Positions 1 through 9,377 are shown, counted from the stretch's first letter. The stretch: DNA of 64,000 bases from Sphingomonadaceae bacterium (GCA_009926135.1 RFPL01000001.1:1-64000); one strand, 5' to 3'. Notes: generated from the sequence alone by a model not told the origin. Numbers and translations: made by a program.

Positions 1-1
1 C

Positions 2-106
2 AAGACGCTGGCCAAGGCCCCGATACTGGTCGATCTGCGCAATATCTACGATCCCGCCGAAGTCCGGGCCAAGGGTTTTGCCTATTCCAGCGTCGGACGC
101 GCCTAG
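2..106 (+). CDS. ugd: UDP-glucose 6-dehydrogenase, C-terminal end (partial)
   Basis: The gene enters from the left edge, so only the last 34 codons are visible. They read in frame from position 2 to a TAG at 104-106. The visible tail contains LVDLRNIYDPAEVRAKG, which matches the NAD-binding C-terminal end of UDP-glucose/GDP-mannose dehydrogenases (usually D-x-R-N-x-Y-D, then a G-F-x-Y tail). The enzyme oxidises UDP-glucose to UDP-glucuronate in the cytoplasm. A UDP-glucuronate decarboxylase gene lies further along the same locus at 14614, so this product probably feeds UDP-xylose synthesis as well as glucuronate incorporation. The call rests on a short tail; GDP-mannose dehydrogenase is a less likely alternative. 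Confidence 0.75.
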   Translation, partial: KTLAKAPILVDLRNIYDPAEVRAKGFAYSSVGRA

Positions 107-168
107 GGCCGGTTGGAAATGGGCGCACCTTCGCCACCCTTATGTAGCTGTGAAGGTATCGGAGCATA

Positions 169-2793
169 ATGTTAGTCGATTCATCCAAGCCCAACGCGCG
201 TGTTGCAGTGGATCTACTGGCAATCCTTCCTGGGGGCGCCAACGGCGGAGCGAAGTTGTTAGCCCTGGATCTAGTGAAAGAACTTTCCAAAAACTGGATA
301 ATTACGTGCTTCTGCCTACCAGAGGCTGCGCACGAAATTTCATGGGCACTTGGAGAGAAAGTTCAGATCGTCTGCGTCGCAAGACACGCCGACCTTGAAT
401 CCGCCTACGCAGCTGAGGTCGCCAAAAAAGGTCCTTTCGCTGTAAATTTCTTCCCGATGCAGCACGTTTCTTTGCAAGCTCAAGGCACCCCAACGATCAG
501 TGTGGTTCACGACCTGCAATTTTTGGACATGCCGGATAACTTCACTTCTGCTCAGACAGAAGAGCGGGCGGCAGCATTTCGAACGTGTATCGAACGCTCG
601 GACTTGATCGTAACGGTTTCGAATTTTTCCATGAGCCGAATCAGCCAGGTTGCAGGAGTCGATTCCGACCGAATCAAGGTGATCTACAATGCACTGAACA
701 ACCAAATTGCCGAGCCGAGTCTGTCGGCAGCATCAATTCCTGATGGATACTTTCTTTATCCTGCAAACTTCTGGCCACATAAAAACCACGCGCGATTGCT
801 TGAAGCGTATCGCATCTATCGTAAGATCCAAGTCTCGCCACTGGACCTCATGCTGACTGGTGATCCCGGCGTTGCGAGTTGCAGTTTGGTTGAAGCTGCA
901 AAAGCCGAGCCGGGGGTGTTTGTGACCGGCTACTTAAGCCGGTGCGAGTTCCAATCACTGCTGTCGACGGCCAACGCGCTAATTTTCCCAAGCCTTTATG
1001 AAGGTTTCGGGATGCCAATTGTCGAAGCGATGTCTGCGGGAATTCCCGTTGCCTGTAGTAACGCGGGGAGCTTACCCGAGATTGCCGGTTCAGCAGCCCT
1101 GCACTTCGACGGCTCCGATGCTAGTGCGATCGCCGAAGCAATGGTTAAGGTTTCCACCGATCGGCAATTGCGCTCCGCTCTCATAGCCGCTGGGCGAAAA
1201 CGGCAGCTAGAGCTGGGCGATTTCTCCAGTATGTGTCACGCCTACAGCGATGCGATGAACGCGGTCTGCGCCAAGCCTGAGGGGAGTTCGATTTGCATTC
1301 ATGGCGTAGATGGTGACGGCTGGGCCGATAGCACTGTAACGTTGGAACTGTCAGGCACGACCAAGGCAGACCAAGCCCAACTTCATTTAGTCTTGCCCGA
1401 TTGGGCGCCTTTGTCACGCCAGACACTCATGATTTCAAGCGGCTCCCGCGAGGTTGCACGAGCAACGCTGTGGCCGGGCAAAGACACGAAGATTGACCTG
1501 CGGCTCTTGCCGGGCGAGCGAACCATTACTCTGAATGCTGGATCTTGTTTCAGATTGTGCGACTTGCTTGACACGCAATCGGAAAGGTCAGCCTCCTATC
1601 GTTTTTTGGCAGCCACATCGTGGGTGAAAGGCCGGCGGTCAAACCTGTGGCCTGCAAGAACCGTATCGAACGAGATTACCCCTTCCGACGTGGCGCTTGC
1701 CGCGATCGTCGAATTACCGAACAATGGATTTTCCATCAGCATCGTCGGTGTTTCTACAAGACCCGTGGCCATACGCCCCATCGCCTCGATTGCAGACACC
1801 TGCATCACGCTCGCATTCCGATCCGAACCCTTGGTCGCCGGCCAATCACATACGCCTGTAACGCAAATCGCGCTTCCACCAGAAAAATGTATACCTGCGC
1901 TTGACTGCGCTGCAGGAATAGTTCCGATCACGCTCAATTCTCCAAAAATCGTAGAGCCCGCCGCAATTGTAGATGTGCAGACTGAGGAAGGTTTTTCGGT
2001 CATCATTCCTTCATTCAACCAGGGGCGCTTTCTGGACAGAACGATCGACAGCATTCTTAGTCAGGATCATGTCTTGGAAGTCTTAGTACTTGATGGAGGG
2101 AGCACGGATACGACCTTGGATGTGCTTGCAAGCTACGGCAACAGAATCAGCTGGTGGAGTGAAAGCGACGAGGGACAGGCAGACGCTGTCAATAAAGGGC
2201 TAGCCAGAGCAAGAGGCGAGTACATTGCCTGGATCAATTCAGACGATACCTATGCCCCAGGTGCATTTGCGCATGTCGCCAGAATTTTAGCGAGCGATCA
2301 GACAGCTGCCGTAGTTTACGGCGATGCCGACCATATTGATGAAAATGACCGATTCATCGAACCCTACCCCACGATGGATTTCAGCGCGGCGGCATTGATG
2401 AACAAATGCTTTATCTGTCAGCCAGCTGCGTTCTTCCGTCGGCGAGTTGCCGTGGAACATGGAGGATTAAGGCCTTCGTTGCGTTTCTGTCTCGATTACG
2501 AGTTCTGGCTACGCCTCGCTAAGGCGGAGCAAAAATTCAAACGCACCCGCAAGCTGCTCGCGCATTCAAGAATGTATCCGGAGAACAAGACGCTCGGTCA
2601 GCGGCTTCATGCCTATTTTGAGACGGCAGACATGATGATCCGCGGCGCAGGATACAACCAGGGCCAGTGGCCCGAACACTTTGCCAACGCTGCTGCCGAC
2701 CATTTGCGTGATCGGTATGGAATTCCGCGCGCATATGCATTGCGGGAGGCGCTTCGACTGGCCAACACTGTTTGGCCACGCACGCCATCATGA
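169..2793 (+). CDS. Two-domain glycosyltransferase (GT4 + GT2) with an intervening unknown region
   Basis: The 874-residue protein has two sugar-transferase domains. Residues about 10-365 look like a GT-B family 4 enzyme: an HD-x-x-F-L stretch, a PANFWPHKNH motif after the linker, and the E-x7-E motif YEGFGMPIVEAM. Residues about 608-820 are a GT-A family 2 domain starting FSVIIPSFNQGRFLDRT, with D-G-G-S-T-D and N-S-D-D metal-binding motifs. The roughly 240 residues between them fit no family I recognise, but their first half is beta-rich and resembles accessory modules elsewhere in this locus. The ATG at 169 follows a weak GGAG. It probably adds two sugars during capsule repeat-unit assembly at the inner membrane; donor and acceptor cannot be read. 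The gene is visibly A/T-richer than the housekeeping genes. Confidence 0.85.
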   Translation: MLVDSSKPNARVAVDLLAILPGGANGGAKLLALDLVKELSKNWIITCFCLPEAAHEISWALGEKVQIVCVARHADLESAYAAEVAKKGPFAVNFFPMQHVSLQAQGTPTISVVHDLQFLDMPDNFTSAQTEERAAAFRTCIERSDLIVTVSNFSMSRISQVAGVDSDRIKVIYNALNNQIAEPSLSAASIPDGYFLYPANFWPHKNHARLLEAYRIYRKIQVSPLDLMLTGDPGVASCSLVEAAKAEPGVFVTGYLSRCEFQSLLSTANALIFPSLYEGFGMPIVEAMSAGIPVACSNAGSLPEIAGSAALHFDGSDASAIAEAMVKVSTDRQLRSALIAAGRKRQLELGDFSSMCHAYSDAMNAVCAKPEGSSICIHGVDGDGWADSTVTLELSGTTKADQAQLHLVLPDWAPLSRQTLMISSGSREVARATLWPGKDTKIDLRLLPGERTITLNAGSCFRLCDLLDTQSERSASYRFLAATSWVKGRRSNLWPARTVSNEITPSDVALAAIVELPNNGFSISIVGVSTRPVAIRPIASIADTCITLAFRSEPLVAGQSHTPVTQIALPPEKCIPALDCAAGIVPITLNSPKIVEPAAIVDVQTEEGFSVIIPSFNQGRFLDRTIDSILSQDHVLEVLVLDGGSTDTTLDVLASYGNRISWWSESDEGQADAVNKGLARARGEYIAWINSDDTYAPGAFAHVARILASDQTAAVVYGDADHIDENDRFIEPYPTMDFSAAALMNKCFICQPAAFFRRRVAVEHGGLRPSLRFCLDYEFWLRLAKAEQKFKRTRKLLAHSRMYPENKTLGQRLHAYFETADMMIRGAGYNQGQWPEHFANAAADHLRDRYGIPRAYALREALRLANTVWPRTPS

Positions 2794-2988
2794 GCAAAGC
2801 CATTGCTGACGATACTTGAACGCACCCTGCCCTTGGGGTTGACATATAGGCACCGGCACGCGACCAGCGCCTTCCATGTTAGAGGCCGTGACTGTTAATA
2901 CGCTGTGCATCTTTAAGTTAGGATAGGCGCTGAGCGCCTTCAGGCGGCAACGAACACACCTGAATCGACCTGGGCTGTTGGAGTTTTC

Positions 2989-4098
2989 ATGACTATTCGA
3001 TTCTTTCCGGGATTGCGGTTAGTTTCGCCGCTTTTCCTCGTGACGGTCGCGCTTCCGACTTTGGTGGCAATTGCCTATTATGGTCTGCTTGCCTCAGACG
3101 TCTATATCTCTGAATCGAAGTTCGTCGTTCGCAGCCCCGACAAGCCAGCAGTGGGTGGGGTTGGGATTCTTTTGAAAACTGCCGGATTTTCGAACGCAGG
3201 CGAGGAGCTTCACGCTACCCAGGAGTTTATCCGTTCGAGAGATGCGCTAAACGGGCTAAACAAGAATAACTATTACTGGAAGATATACAGTTCTGATGCC
3301 ATCTCTCTATTTGATCGATTCGGCAGCTTCAACCTCCGCCCGAGCTTTGAAGATCTATATTATTATTTTCAGAACAAGGTCAATGTGCGCTACGACTCTA
3401 TTTCTTCAATTACCACTTTGACCGTACGCGCCTATACCCCCAATGACGCCAGAAAGATCAATGAAGATCTGCTCGTGATGGCCGAGAAAACCGTGAACCG
3501 CCTTAATCAACGGGGCCGGCAGGACCTGATCGAGACTGCATTGGCAGAAGTCAACCAAGCGAAAGAGGCCGCCGCCGATTCGGCCGGGAGGCTGGCTCGG
3601 TACCGCAATCGTAGCGGAATCGTGGACCCGGAAAAGCAGGCCGAAGTGCAGTTGCAGATGGTTTCAAAGCTGCAGGATGAGCTTATTGCAAACCGGACGC
3701 AGCTTGCCGAACTTCGTAACTATGCCCCATCGAACCCCCAGATAGCCGCGCTGAAGGCGCGCATCGACAGCTTACAACAACAAGTTGACAAGGAAGTGGG
3801 CAAGGTCGTTGGCGGAAGCGGGTCCCTTGCGGGCGAGATCGAACAGTATCAGGCTCTTGTGCTTGAGGACCAATACGCTTCCAAGCGACTGTCGGCGTCG
3901 ATGGCAGCTTTGCAGGAAGCCGAAGCCGAAGCACGGCGCAAGCACGCCTATGTGGAGCGCATAGCCCAGCCTAGCCTGCCAGACGAGGGAGCAGAACCAC
4001 GCCGCCTACGAGGCATTTTCGCTACTTTTGTGCTGGGATGTGTGGCATGGGGCATCATTGCTCTGCTGTTCGCAGGCGTGCGCGAGCACAGGGACTGA
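2989..4098 (+). CDS. kpsE: Capsule export inner-membrane protein, KpsE/CtrB family
   Basis: This 369-residue protein belongs to the polysaccharide co-polymerase type 3 family (KpsE, BexC, CtrB). A transmembrane segment lies near residues 10-33. A periplasmic region includes SESKFVVRSPDKP and a long helical, coiled-coil-prone stretch at about 170-325. A second transmembrane segment lies at about 343-363 with a short cytoplasmic tail. Such proteins span the periplasm and link the KpsM/KpsT ABC transporter to the outer-membrane channel. It is followed directly by kpsM and kpsT. The 195 bases upstream contain no gene and probably hold the promoter; a TTGACA lies at 2839-2844 but no convincing -10 follows. 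Length is normal for the family. Confidence 0.9.
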   Translation: MTIRFFPGLRLVSPLFLVTVALPTLVAIAYYGLLASDVYISESKFVVRSPDKPAVGGVGILLKTAGFSNAGEELHATQEFIRSRDALNGLNKNNYYWKIYSSDAISLFDRFGSFNLRPSFEDLYYYFQNKVNVRYDSISSITTLTVRAYTPNDARKINEDLLVMAEKTVNRLNQRGRQDLIETALAEVNQAKEAAADSAGRLARYRNRSGIVDPEKQAEVQLQMVSKLQDELIANRTQLAELRNYAPSNPQIAALKARIDSLQQQVDKEVGKVVGGSGSLAGEIEQYQALVLEDQYASKRLSASMAALQEAEAEARRKHAYVERIAQPSLPDEGAEPRRLRGIFATFVLGCVAWGIIALLFAGVREHRD

Positions 4099-4104
4099 TT
4101 GCGA

Positions 4105-4899
4105 ATGAGGCAGGCGACGGCCGATCTGTTTCGTTCACTCGCGATCCAGCGAAGGGTCGTTTTCGCCCTTTTCATGCGCGAAACCATGACTCGTTACGGG
4201 CGACACAACATCGGGTTCCTTTGGCTATTTGTTGAACCCATGATTTTTACTCTGGGGATCACCTTCCTGTGGACCGCGATGAAATCGGTCCACGGGTCGG
4301 ATCTTCCAATCACGCCATTTGCTTTGACCGGCTATTCTGCGGTGCTGCTGTGGCGCAACATGCCAGCCAGAACAATCGGGGCGATCCCTCCCAACCTGTC
4401 ATTGATGTATCACCGCAACGTCCGTGTGATGGACATCTACATCGCCCGACTTCTGCTTGAGGCAGTGGGAGCGACAATGTCCTTCGTTCTGCTAGGCGTA
4501 TTGTTCATCTTTCTCGGCATGATTGACCCCCCGGAGGATCTGCTGAAGGTGGCCGGAGGGTGGCTTCTACTCGCCTATAATGGCATCTCGATGGCTTTGA
4601 TGATCGGCACGCTCTCGGAAAGATCAGAACTCGTCGACAAGATCTGGCACCCATTAGCCTATCTTATTTTCCCCCTGTCGGGCGCCGCCTTCATTGTAGA
4701 GGCTCTGCCGCATGACGCACAGCAGGCCGTGCTTTACATTCCGATGGTCCATGGGCTCGAATATCTTCGCGAAGGTTTCTTTGGTTCGAAGTTCCACCCC
4801 GTCTACGATCTTAGTTACATGATCCTGGTCGCGACCGGGATGCTGTTAATTGGTCTCGTGCAAATGCGAACCGTCGCGCGACTGGTTGTGCCGGAATGA
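4105..4899 (+). CDS. kpsM: Capsule ABC transporter permease, KpsM family
   Basis: This is an ABC-2 type membrane protein of about 264 residues with six predicted transmembrane segments. It opens with the family's cytoplasmic RRVVFALFMRETMTRYG region and contains GFLWLFVEPM, both typical of KpsM/BexB/CtrC. It forms the inner-membrane pore through which lipid-linked capsular polysaccharide is flipped. The ATG at 4105 is preferred because GGGA at 4091-4094 is well spaced; an in-frame TTG at 4099, right after the kpsE stop, is possible. Its 3' end overlaps the kpsT ATG by four bases, implying translational coupling of permease and ATPase. Confidence 0.92.
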   Translation: MRQATADLFRSLAIQRRVVFALFMRETMTRYGRHNIGFLWLFVEPMIFTLGITFLWTAMKSVHGSDLPITPFALTGYSAVLLWRNMPARTIGAIPPNLSLMYHRNVRVMDIYIARLLLEAVGATMSFVLLGVLFIFLGMIDPPEDLLKVAGGWLLLAYNGISMALMIGTLSERSELVDKIWHPLAYLIFPLSGAAFIVEALPHDAQQAVLYIPMVHGLEYLREGFFGSKFHPVYDLSYMILVATGMLLIGLVQMRTVARLVVPE

Positions 4900-5597
4900 A
4901 CGCCCCTGCAGTTGCCTTGGAAGCGCCCCCCAGCGAACAGCGCGGCATTTTTCTGCACAATGTTTCAAAGGTTTATCCCACTCAGCACAGCACAGTTAAG
5001 ATTTTCGACCACGTTGATCTAGACATCCGATATGGCGAGAAGCTTGGCGTTCTCGGTCGCAATGGTGCCGGCAAGTCGACCCTCATGCGCCTGATTAGTG
5101 GCTCCGAATTGCCAACCGGAGGCGTCGTCGACCGCCGCATGAGCACCTCCTGGCCGCTTGCACTCGGGGGCGGGTTTCAGGGTTCACTAACCGGGATGGA
5201 CAACATTCGCTTCATTAGCAGGGTCTACGATCTTGACCTTGAAGCGGCAGTGGCATTCGTTGAAGAGTTTACCGAGCTTGGCCGGTATCTGCGCGAGCCG
5301 GTAAAGATTTACTCCAACGGGATGCGCGCCCGGCTTGCCTTCGCGATCTCCATGGTGGTCGAATTCGATTGCTTCCTGATCGACGAAGTCATCGCTGTCG
5401 GCGATCAGAGGTTCAGGGAAAAGTGCCAAGCTGAACTCTTCGAACGCCGCGGCGACAGGGCAATGGTCATCATCTCGCATGACGCGGAATTCGTGAAGCA
5501 TTATTGCGAAAGGGCGGTTGTGATTCATGATAAAACGGTGCGACATTTTCCTTCTGTCATGGAAGCGTATGACTTCTATTTGGAACATATAGCGTGA
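4896..5597 (+). CDS. kpsT: Capsule ABC transporter ATP-binding protein, KpsT family
   Basis: This 233-residue ATPase energises KpsM. It shows a Walker A motif GRNGAGKST near residue 54, the KpsT-type signature YSNGMRARLAFA replacing the usual LSGGQ, a Walker B ending FLIDEV, and the switch histidine in ISHD. The degenerate signature and the short length are characteristic of the capsule/O-antigen exporter subfamily (KpsT, BexA, CtrD, Wzt without the carbohydrate-binding tail). No C-terminal carbohydrate-recognition domain is present, so export is expected to be independent of chain-end recognition, as in Kdo-linked capsules. The ATG overlaps the kpsM stop, and the stop overlaps the next gene's GTG. 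Confidence 0.93.
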   Translation: MNAPAVALEAPPSEQRGIFLHNVSKVYPTQHSTVKIFDHVDLDIRYGEKLGVLGRNGAGKSTLMRLISGSELPTGGVVDRRMSTSWPLALGGGFQGSLTGMDNIRFISRVYDLDLEAAVAFVEEFTELGRYLREPVKIYSNGMRARLAFAISMVVEFDCFLIDEVIAVGDQRFREKCQAELFERRGDRAMVIISHDAEFVKHYCERAVVIHDKTVRHFPSVMEAYDFYLEHIA

Positions 5598-6817
5598 GGG
5601 AAGGTGCCCAGCGTTACCCGAGCGATACAATTGAAGAGTGTTCGCCGAAGAAAGAACTTCTGATCGATCTTTCGGTTATTGCTTTTCACGATGCGGGGAC
5701 CGGCATACAGCGCGTTACGCGGGCAACTTATGCAGCGCTGAGCCGTTTGCGCTTTTTGGATTTCAGGATCCGGGCTGTCGCAGCAACGCGAGAACTAGAC
5801 TATCGATACCTTCCTGACGATTTCGTATTCGGAAGCGCAATGCCTGACCTCTCGCATTGCGAGCGCGTCAGTCCTCGCAACGGGAATGTTTTTCTGGGTC
5901 TTGACCTTGCTTCCATGGTCATGCCGCATCACGAAGGACAGCTGGCGTCCTGGCGGCAAGCGGGGATGTCGATCCATATATTTCTGTTCGACATGCTGCC
6001 ACTGCTGCACGGAGAGTGGTTCAGAAGGGCCGCCAGACGGAATTTCCGCAGATGGATTCACGTTGTTGAGCGGCAAGCTGACAGCGTCATATGCCAATGC
6101 CAGGCGGTAGCCGACCAGTTCGCAAACTGGAATGCCCGCTGGTGGCCGCCAAGGCGGCGGCGCAAGCCAAGAGCCATTTGGATACCCTTGTCCGGCGATC
6201 TGAACGGCTCCGTTCCAAGCACGGGTCTGCCTGATAACCACTATCTTATCGAAAAATGGATGGATCAAAGGGAAACGGTCCTGCTGGTGGGGACGGTGGA
6301 GCCGAGGAAAGGATATGATCAGGCGATTGCCGCCTTCGAACTGCTATGGCGCGATGATACTGGAGACGCACCGCAGCTTCTGCTGATCGGCAAGCCGGGG
6401 TGGAAAACCAAATCGCTTCAGAGAAAGCTTGCGAGCAGATCGTCAATCGACGGACCGTTCTTGTGGATCAGTGATGCGAGCGACGAATTCCTCGAACGAA
6501 TCTACAACAAGGGCTGTTTCCTGCTTTTCCCGAGTTTTGGTGAAGGATTTGGCCTGCCAATCCCCGAAGCCCTCCACCGGGGTCTGCAGGTCCTGTTTCG
6601 CGATCTACCCGAACTCCAGCAATTTGCCGGACCAGGTACCGCCCAGTTCCAAGGCGACAAACCTCGCGATCTAGCGCAAGCAGTAGTCCGATGGTTGGGT
6701 CAGCCGATAGCAGTTGCGCATTCCAACAATCACGCAAGCCGTAGCTGGGATGCTGTCGCAATCGAACTTGCCAATGCCCTCCAATTGCGTTTAGCCCCTA
6801 AGTGCGAGATTATGTAG
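5594..6817 (+). CDS. Glycosyltransferase, GT4 family
   Basis: This 407-residue protein has a GT-B fold. The N-terminal region carries LIDLSVIAFHDAGTGIQR, a motif seen in GT4 enzymes that begin with a glycine-rich acceptor loop. The C-terminal half holds LLVGTVEPRKGYDQ and the catalytic FGEGFGLPIPEAL motif. It starts with a GTG overlapping the kpsT stop, so it is probably translated from the same message as the transporter genes. Its likely role is transfer of one sugar from a nucleotide donor to the growing capsule repeat in the cytoplasm; specificity is unknown. A similar N-terminus recurs in the GT4 gene at 28196, suggesting related acceptors. Confidence 0.88.
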   Translation: MREGAQRYPSDTIEECSPKKELLIDLSVIAFHDAGTGIQRVTRATYAALSRLRFLDFRIRAVAATRELDYRYLPDDFVFGSAMPDLSHCERVSPRNGNVFLGLDLASMVMPHHEGQLASWRQAGMSIHIFLFDMLPLLHGEWFRRAARRNFRRWIHVVERQADSVICQCQAVADQFANWNARWWPPRRRRKPRAIWIPLSGDLNGSVPSTGLPDNHYLIEKWMDQRETVLLVGTVEPRKGYDQAIAAFELLWRDDTGDAPQLLLIGKPGWKTKSLQRKLASRSSIDGPFLWISDASDEFLERIYNKGCFLLFPSFGEGFGLPIPEALHRGLQVLFRDLPELQQFAGPGTAQFQGDKPRDLAQAVVRWLGQPIAVAHSNNHASRSWDAVAIELANALQLRLAPKCEIM

Positions 6818-6870
6818 AACGGTTAGTCGCCGCAGCAGATCGCCATGTCTCTGAAAGTTGGAAGTTATAG

Positions 6871-7383
6871 ATGAAGATTGATGCCTTGGTCGGACCCGCC
6901 ACCTCACTTCAGGAACTTTGCTCGCATGAAGGGCGTGACTTCATTCGCGCGGCATACCTTACGGTCCTTGGCCGACTTCCCGACGAAAGCGGCTTTCGCT
7001 TCTATCTGGCTCGATTCGATCAAGGTGTTTCGAAACTCACAATACTTCGCGAGTTGCGCACATCATTCGAAGCTGGCAGCCATGATCCGGGAATTGCCGG
7101 TTTTGACCGAGCCTTGAAGCGGCATAAACGCGGTAACCTTCCCGTCATCGGGTGGGCACTCCGGATTCTCGCGAAAGGTGAGAGCGACAGTCCCGGAGCG
7201 CGAGGCCGCCGCGCCATTTTGCGCCGGATCGAGCGACTGGAAGCAATGCTGATGGCAATTCATGCTGATTTGGCCGAGCGTCTTGACGGACCAGCATTTC
7301 AATCGGGTCCGCGCCGGGCGTTTGGCATCGTGCCGGCGAAGAAACAAACTGCTCAGCCCTGGGCAGCAAACGGCTCTGCCTGA
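6871..7383 (+). CDS. DUF4214 domain protein in capsule locus
   Basis: This is a 170-residue soluble protein without a signal peptide. Residues about 20-70 match the DUF4214 pattern, with DFIRAAYLTVLGRLPDESG followed by a second helix ending near RELRTSFE. DUF4214 units are found in bacterial surface proteins and glycosyltransferase loci, and no enzymatic activity is established. The C-terminal 100 residues are basic and contain a helix (about 120-145) that could be a coiled coil. The ATG at 6871 has a GGAAG ribosome-binding site. Its position between two GT4 genes suggests a scaffold or carbohydrate-contacting role in polymer assembly, which is inference only. Confidence 0.7.
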   Translation: MKIDALVGPATSLQELCSHEGRDFIRAAYLTVLGRLPDESGFRFYLARFDQGVSKLTILRELRTSFEAGSHDPGIAGFDRALKRHKRGNLPVIGWALRILAKGESDSPGARGRRAILRRIERLEAMLMAIHADLAERLDGPAFQSGPRRAFGIVPAKKQTAQPWAANGSA

Positions 7384-7415
7384 GCGTGCACAACTGATCA
7401 ATCGACACTCTGCTC

Positions 7416-8561
7416 GTGATCCTCAATCTGGGCCTTGCAGTTGATGCGCTTTCACCGGCTCTGACTGGCATAGGGCGCTACTGCTGGGAACTCGTCTCCC
7501 GGGTGCCCGGCCAACCCGAGATCGAGAGCGCCACCTACTGGCGCGGCAACGATCGAATACTCCATCCAGAGCGCCTGTTGCGTGGCAATCGTTCCAGCCT
7601 GACGCCCCGAGCAAGATTTCGGCGTTGGGGGCTTCGACGGATCCGGAGTGCCGGCCTGATTGGGGACTCGGCACTTTGGCCTCGCCGACACGGTGTGCAG
7701 TTGTTTCACGGCCCCAATTTCATGCTGCCGCCCTGGGTCGAAAGCGGCGTGATTACGGTCCATGACCTGTCGGTGTTCCTCCTCCCTGAGACTCATCCCG
7801 CCGCCCGTATCCAAGCGTTCGAACATAGCTTTCGGGACTCGCTGGAACGAGCCCGGAGAATAATAACTCCATCGCAAACCATCAGACGTGAACTTGCCGA
7901 ATTTGCGGGCATCGCTCCGGATTTGATCAGTGTTGTACCCATGGGGGTGAGCCGGGCTTTCGCGCCTGTCTATCACGAGGACCGTCGGGCCATCCTAGCG
8001 CGGCTTGGCCTGCCAGAAGGTGGCTATGCGCTTACACTTGCCACGCTTGAACCACGCAAACGGATTGACCGCCTTCTGGACGCATGGCGGATCCTGCCCG
8101 AAGGTCTACGCCTGCGCTTCCCCCTGGCCATTGCCGGGGCGAGTGGTTGGGAAAACGCAGCCCTGCAAGAGCGGATCGGCGAGGCCGTGGCTGAAGGTTG
8201 GGCCATTGCCCTGGGATATGTCGATGACGCCGACTTGCCAGCGCTCTACAGCGGGGCGCACGCTTTCATTTACCCATCCATGTACGAAGGCTTCGGAATG
8301 CCGCCGATCGAAGCAATGGCATGCGGCGTGCCCGTGGCTGTAGCCAATTGCTCATGTCTACCCGAAATCAGTAGCGGCGCTGCCGCCCTGATCAATCCCG
8401 AGGATCCGGAAAGCACTGCTGCTTCTCTCGCTGAAGTACTGACCGACGAAGTGTGGCGCGCTTCAGCGGTCGAACGCGGTTTCGAAGTAGCCGCAAGTTA
8501 CAGCTGGGAACGCTGCATTTCCGAAACAGTTGCGGTCTACTCGCTGGCAGCAGGGCTCTAA
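7416..8561 (+). CDS. Glycosyltransferase, GT4 family (mannosyltransferase-like)
   Basis: This 381-residue GT-B enzyme begins LGLAVDALSPALTGIGRY, typical of GT4 enzymes that use GDP-mannose or similar donors. It contains FHGPNFMLP and VHDLSVF in the acceptor domain, then ATLEPRKRIDRL and the catalytic YEGFGMPPIEAM in the donor domain. The start is a GTG at 7416 with no strong ribosome-binding site; no better start keeps the N-terminal motif. Its stop region overlaps by four bases the end of the convergent sulfotransferase gene. The product probably adds a sugar to the capsule repeat; the donor is not certain, and GDP-mannose is an intermediate of the gmd-fcl pathway in the same locus. Confidence 0.88.
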   Translation: MILNLGLAVDALSPALTGIGRYCWELVSRVPGQPEIESATYWRGNDRILHPERLLRGNRSSLTPRARFRRWGLRRIRSAGLIGDSALWPRRHGVQLFHGPNFMLPPWVESGVITVHDLSVFLLPETHPAARIQAFEHSFRDSLERARRIITPSQTIRRELAEFAGIAPDLISVVPMGVSRAFAPVYHEDRRAILARLGLPEGGYALTLATLEPRKRIDRLLDAWRILPEGLRLRFPLAIAGASGWENAALQERIGEAVAEGWAIALGYVDDADLPALYSGAHAFIYPSMYEGFGMPPIEAMACGVPVAVANCSCLPEISSGAAALINPEDPESTAASLAEVLTDEVWRASAVERGFEVAASYSWERCISETVAVYSLAAGL

Positions 8562-9172
8562 CAGTAGTATCCGAGCTCGTGCATCAGATCACCATGCAGA
8601 GCATCGAACTGCTTGAGTTGCTCGGCGGTCAATTCCGCAGAATTCTTCGCGTTGCTACCGCTCCGAAAGAAGTCGGGCGAGGTCTTTTGCAGTTTCGCGA
8701 AATCGCCCTTGAAACCGCCCGTCGGAGTTGTGCCGAGGAACTCCGCCAGTTGCTCAATCGCCTCTTCCGGGCGGGCAACGACCTCTTCGAAACGCAGCAG
8801 GAGAGTATTACCTCTTCGTCCGGGGTTCCAGCCCCCAAAATGGGACGACCACGATCCGAACGGCGTTTGTCCATCGATTATCGACTCGAGCGAGCGCTCG
8901 AACTCGAACCGGCGGCAATAGTGATAATACGAGACAATCGCAGCACGCCCATCCCGAACGATATAGATTGCTGGTTGCGCATCGGTTTCGATGTCGTGAG
9001 TCTTGACGATCCGAAAAAGGTCCGGTGATGCACGTCCAAGCGCCGTTCCGAAAGCTTCGGAAAACGCGCTATAGTCCTCATCGTACTTGCTGCCGACCTT
9101 CGTACCGAAACCCGCGTTCAGTAGCACGCGAAGAAAGGTGTTTCCGGACCTAGGGTAAGATGCAAGCCACAT
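8558..9172 (-). CDS. Sulfotransferase (PAPS-dependent)
   Basis: This 204-residue protein carries both PAPS-binding signatures of the sulfotransferase fold. The 5'-phosphosulfate loop SYPRSGNTFLR is at residues 5-15, and the 3'-phosphate site is in YIVRDGRAAIVSYYHY near residue 70. A strand with RFEEVVARPEEAIEQ follows, as in carbohydrate and sulfotransfer_1 families. At 204 residues it is short but has the full core. It is transcribed opposite to its neighbours with a GAGGG ribosome-binding site upstream of the ATG. It may sulfate capsule sugars, making the polymer more acidic, but small-molecule or glycolipid acceptors remain possible. No PAPS-synthesis genes are in the window. Confidence 0.85.
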   Translation of the reverse strand: MWLASYPRSGNTFLRVLLNAGFGTKVGSKYDEDYSAFSEAFGTALGRASPDLFRIVKTHDIETDAQPAIYIVRDGRAAIVSYYHYCRRFEFERSLESIIDGQTPFGSWSSHFGGWNPGRRGNTLLLRFEEVVARPEEAIEQLAEFLGTTPTGGFKGDFAKLQKTSPDFFRSGSNAKNSAELTAEQLKQFDALHGDLMHELGYYC

Positions 9173-9377
9173 GGAATTTTCCCTCGAATTGACCGCCCCA
9201 AATCTGATGATTTCGTAAACTCGGCAATTCCGCAGTCGTCAATAGATTCAGGCCAAGGCAGCAGTTTATTGGAGTGACGAGAGTTTATAACGTGCCTATG
9301 TGCAATGATTGCAGCGTGTTCCGATCCGACCGGGGCGGACGGTTCATGCTACTGCCAAGAGGGAGTTTTTCGTCACT

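Noticed and set aside
2839-2870. TTGACA as a promoter for kpsE
   Set aside because: No convincing -10 hexamer follows at 16-18 bases, so it is not listed as a promoter.
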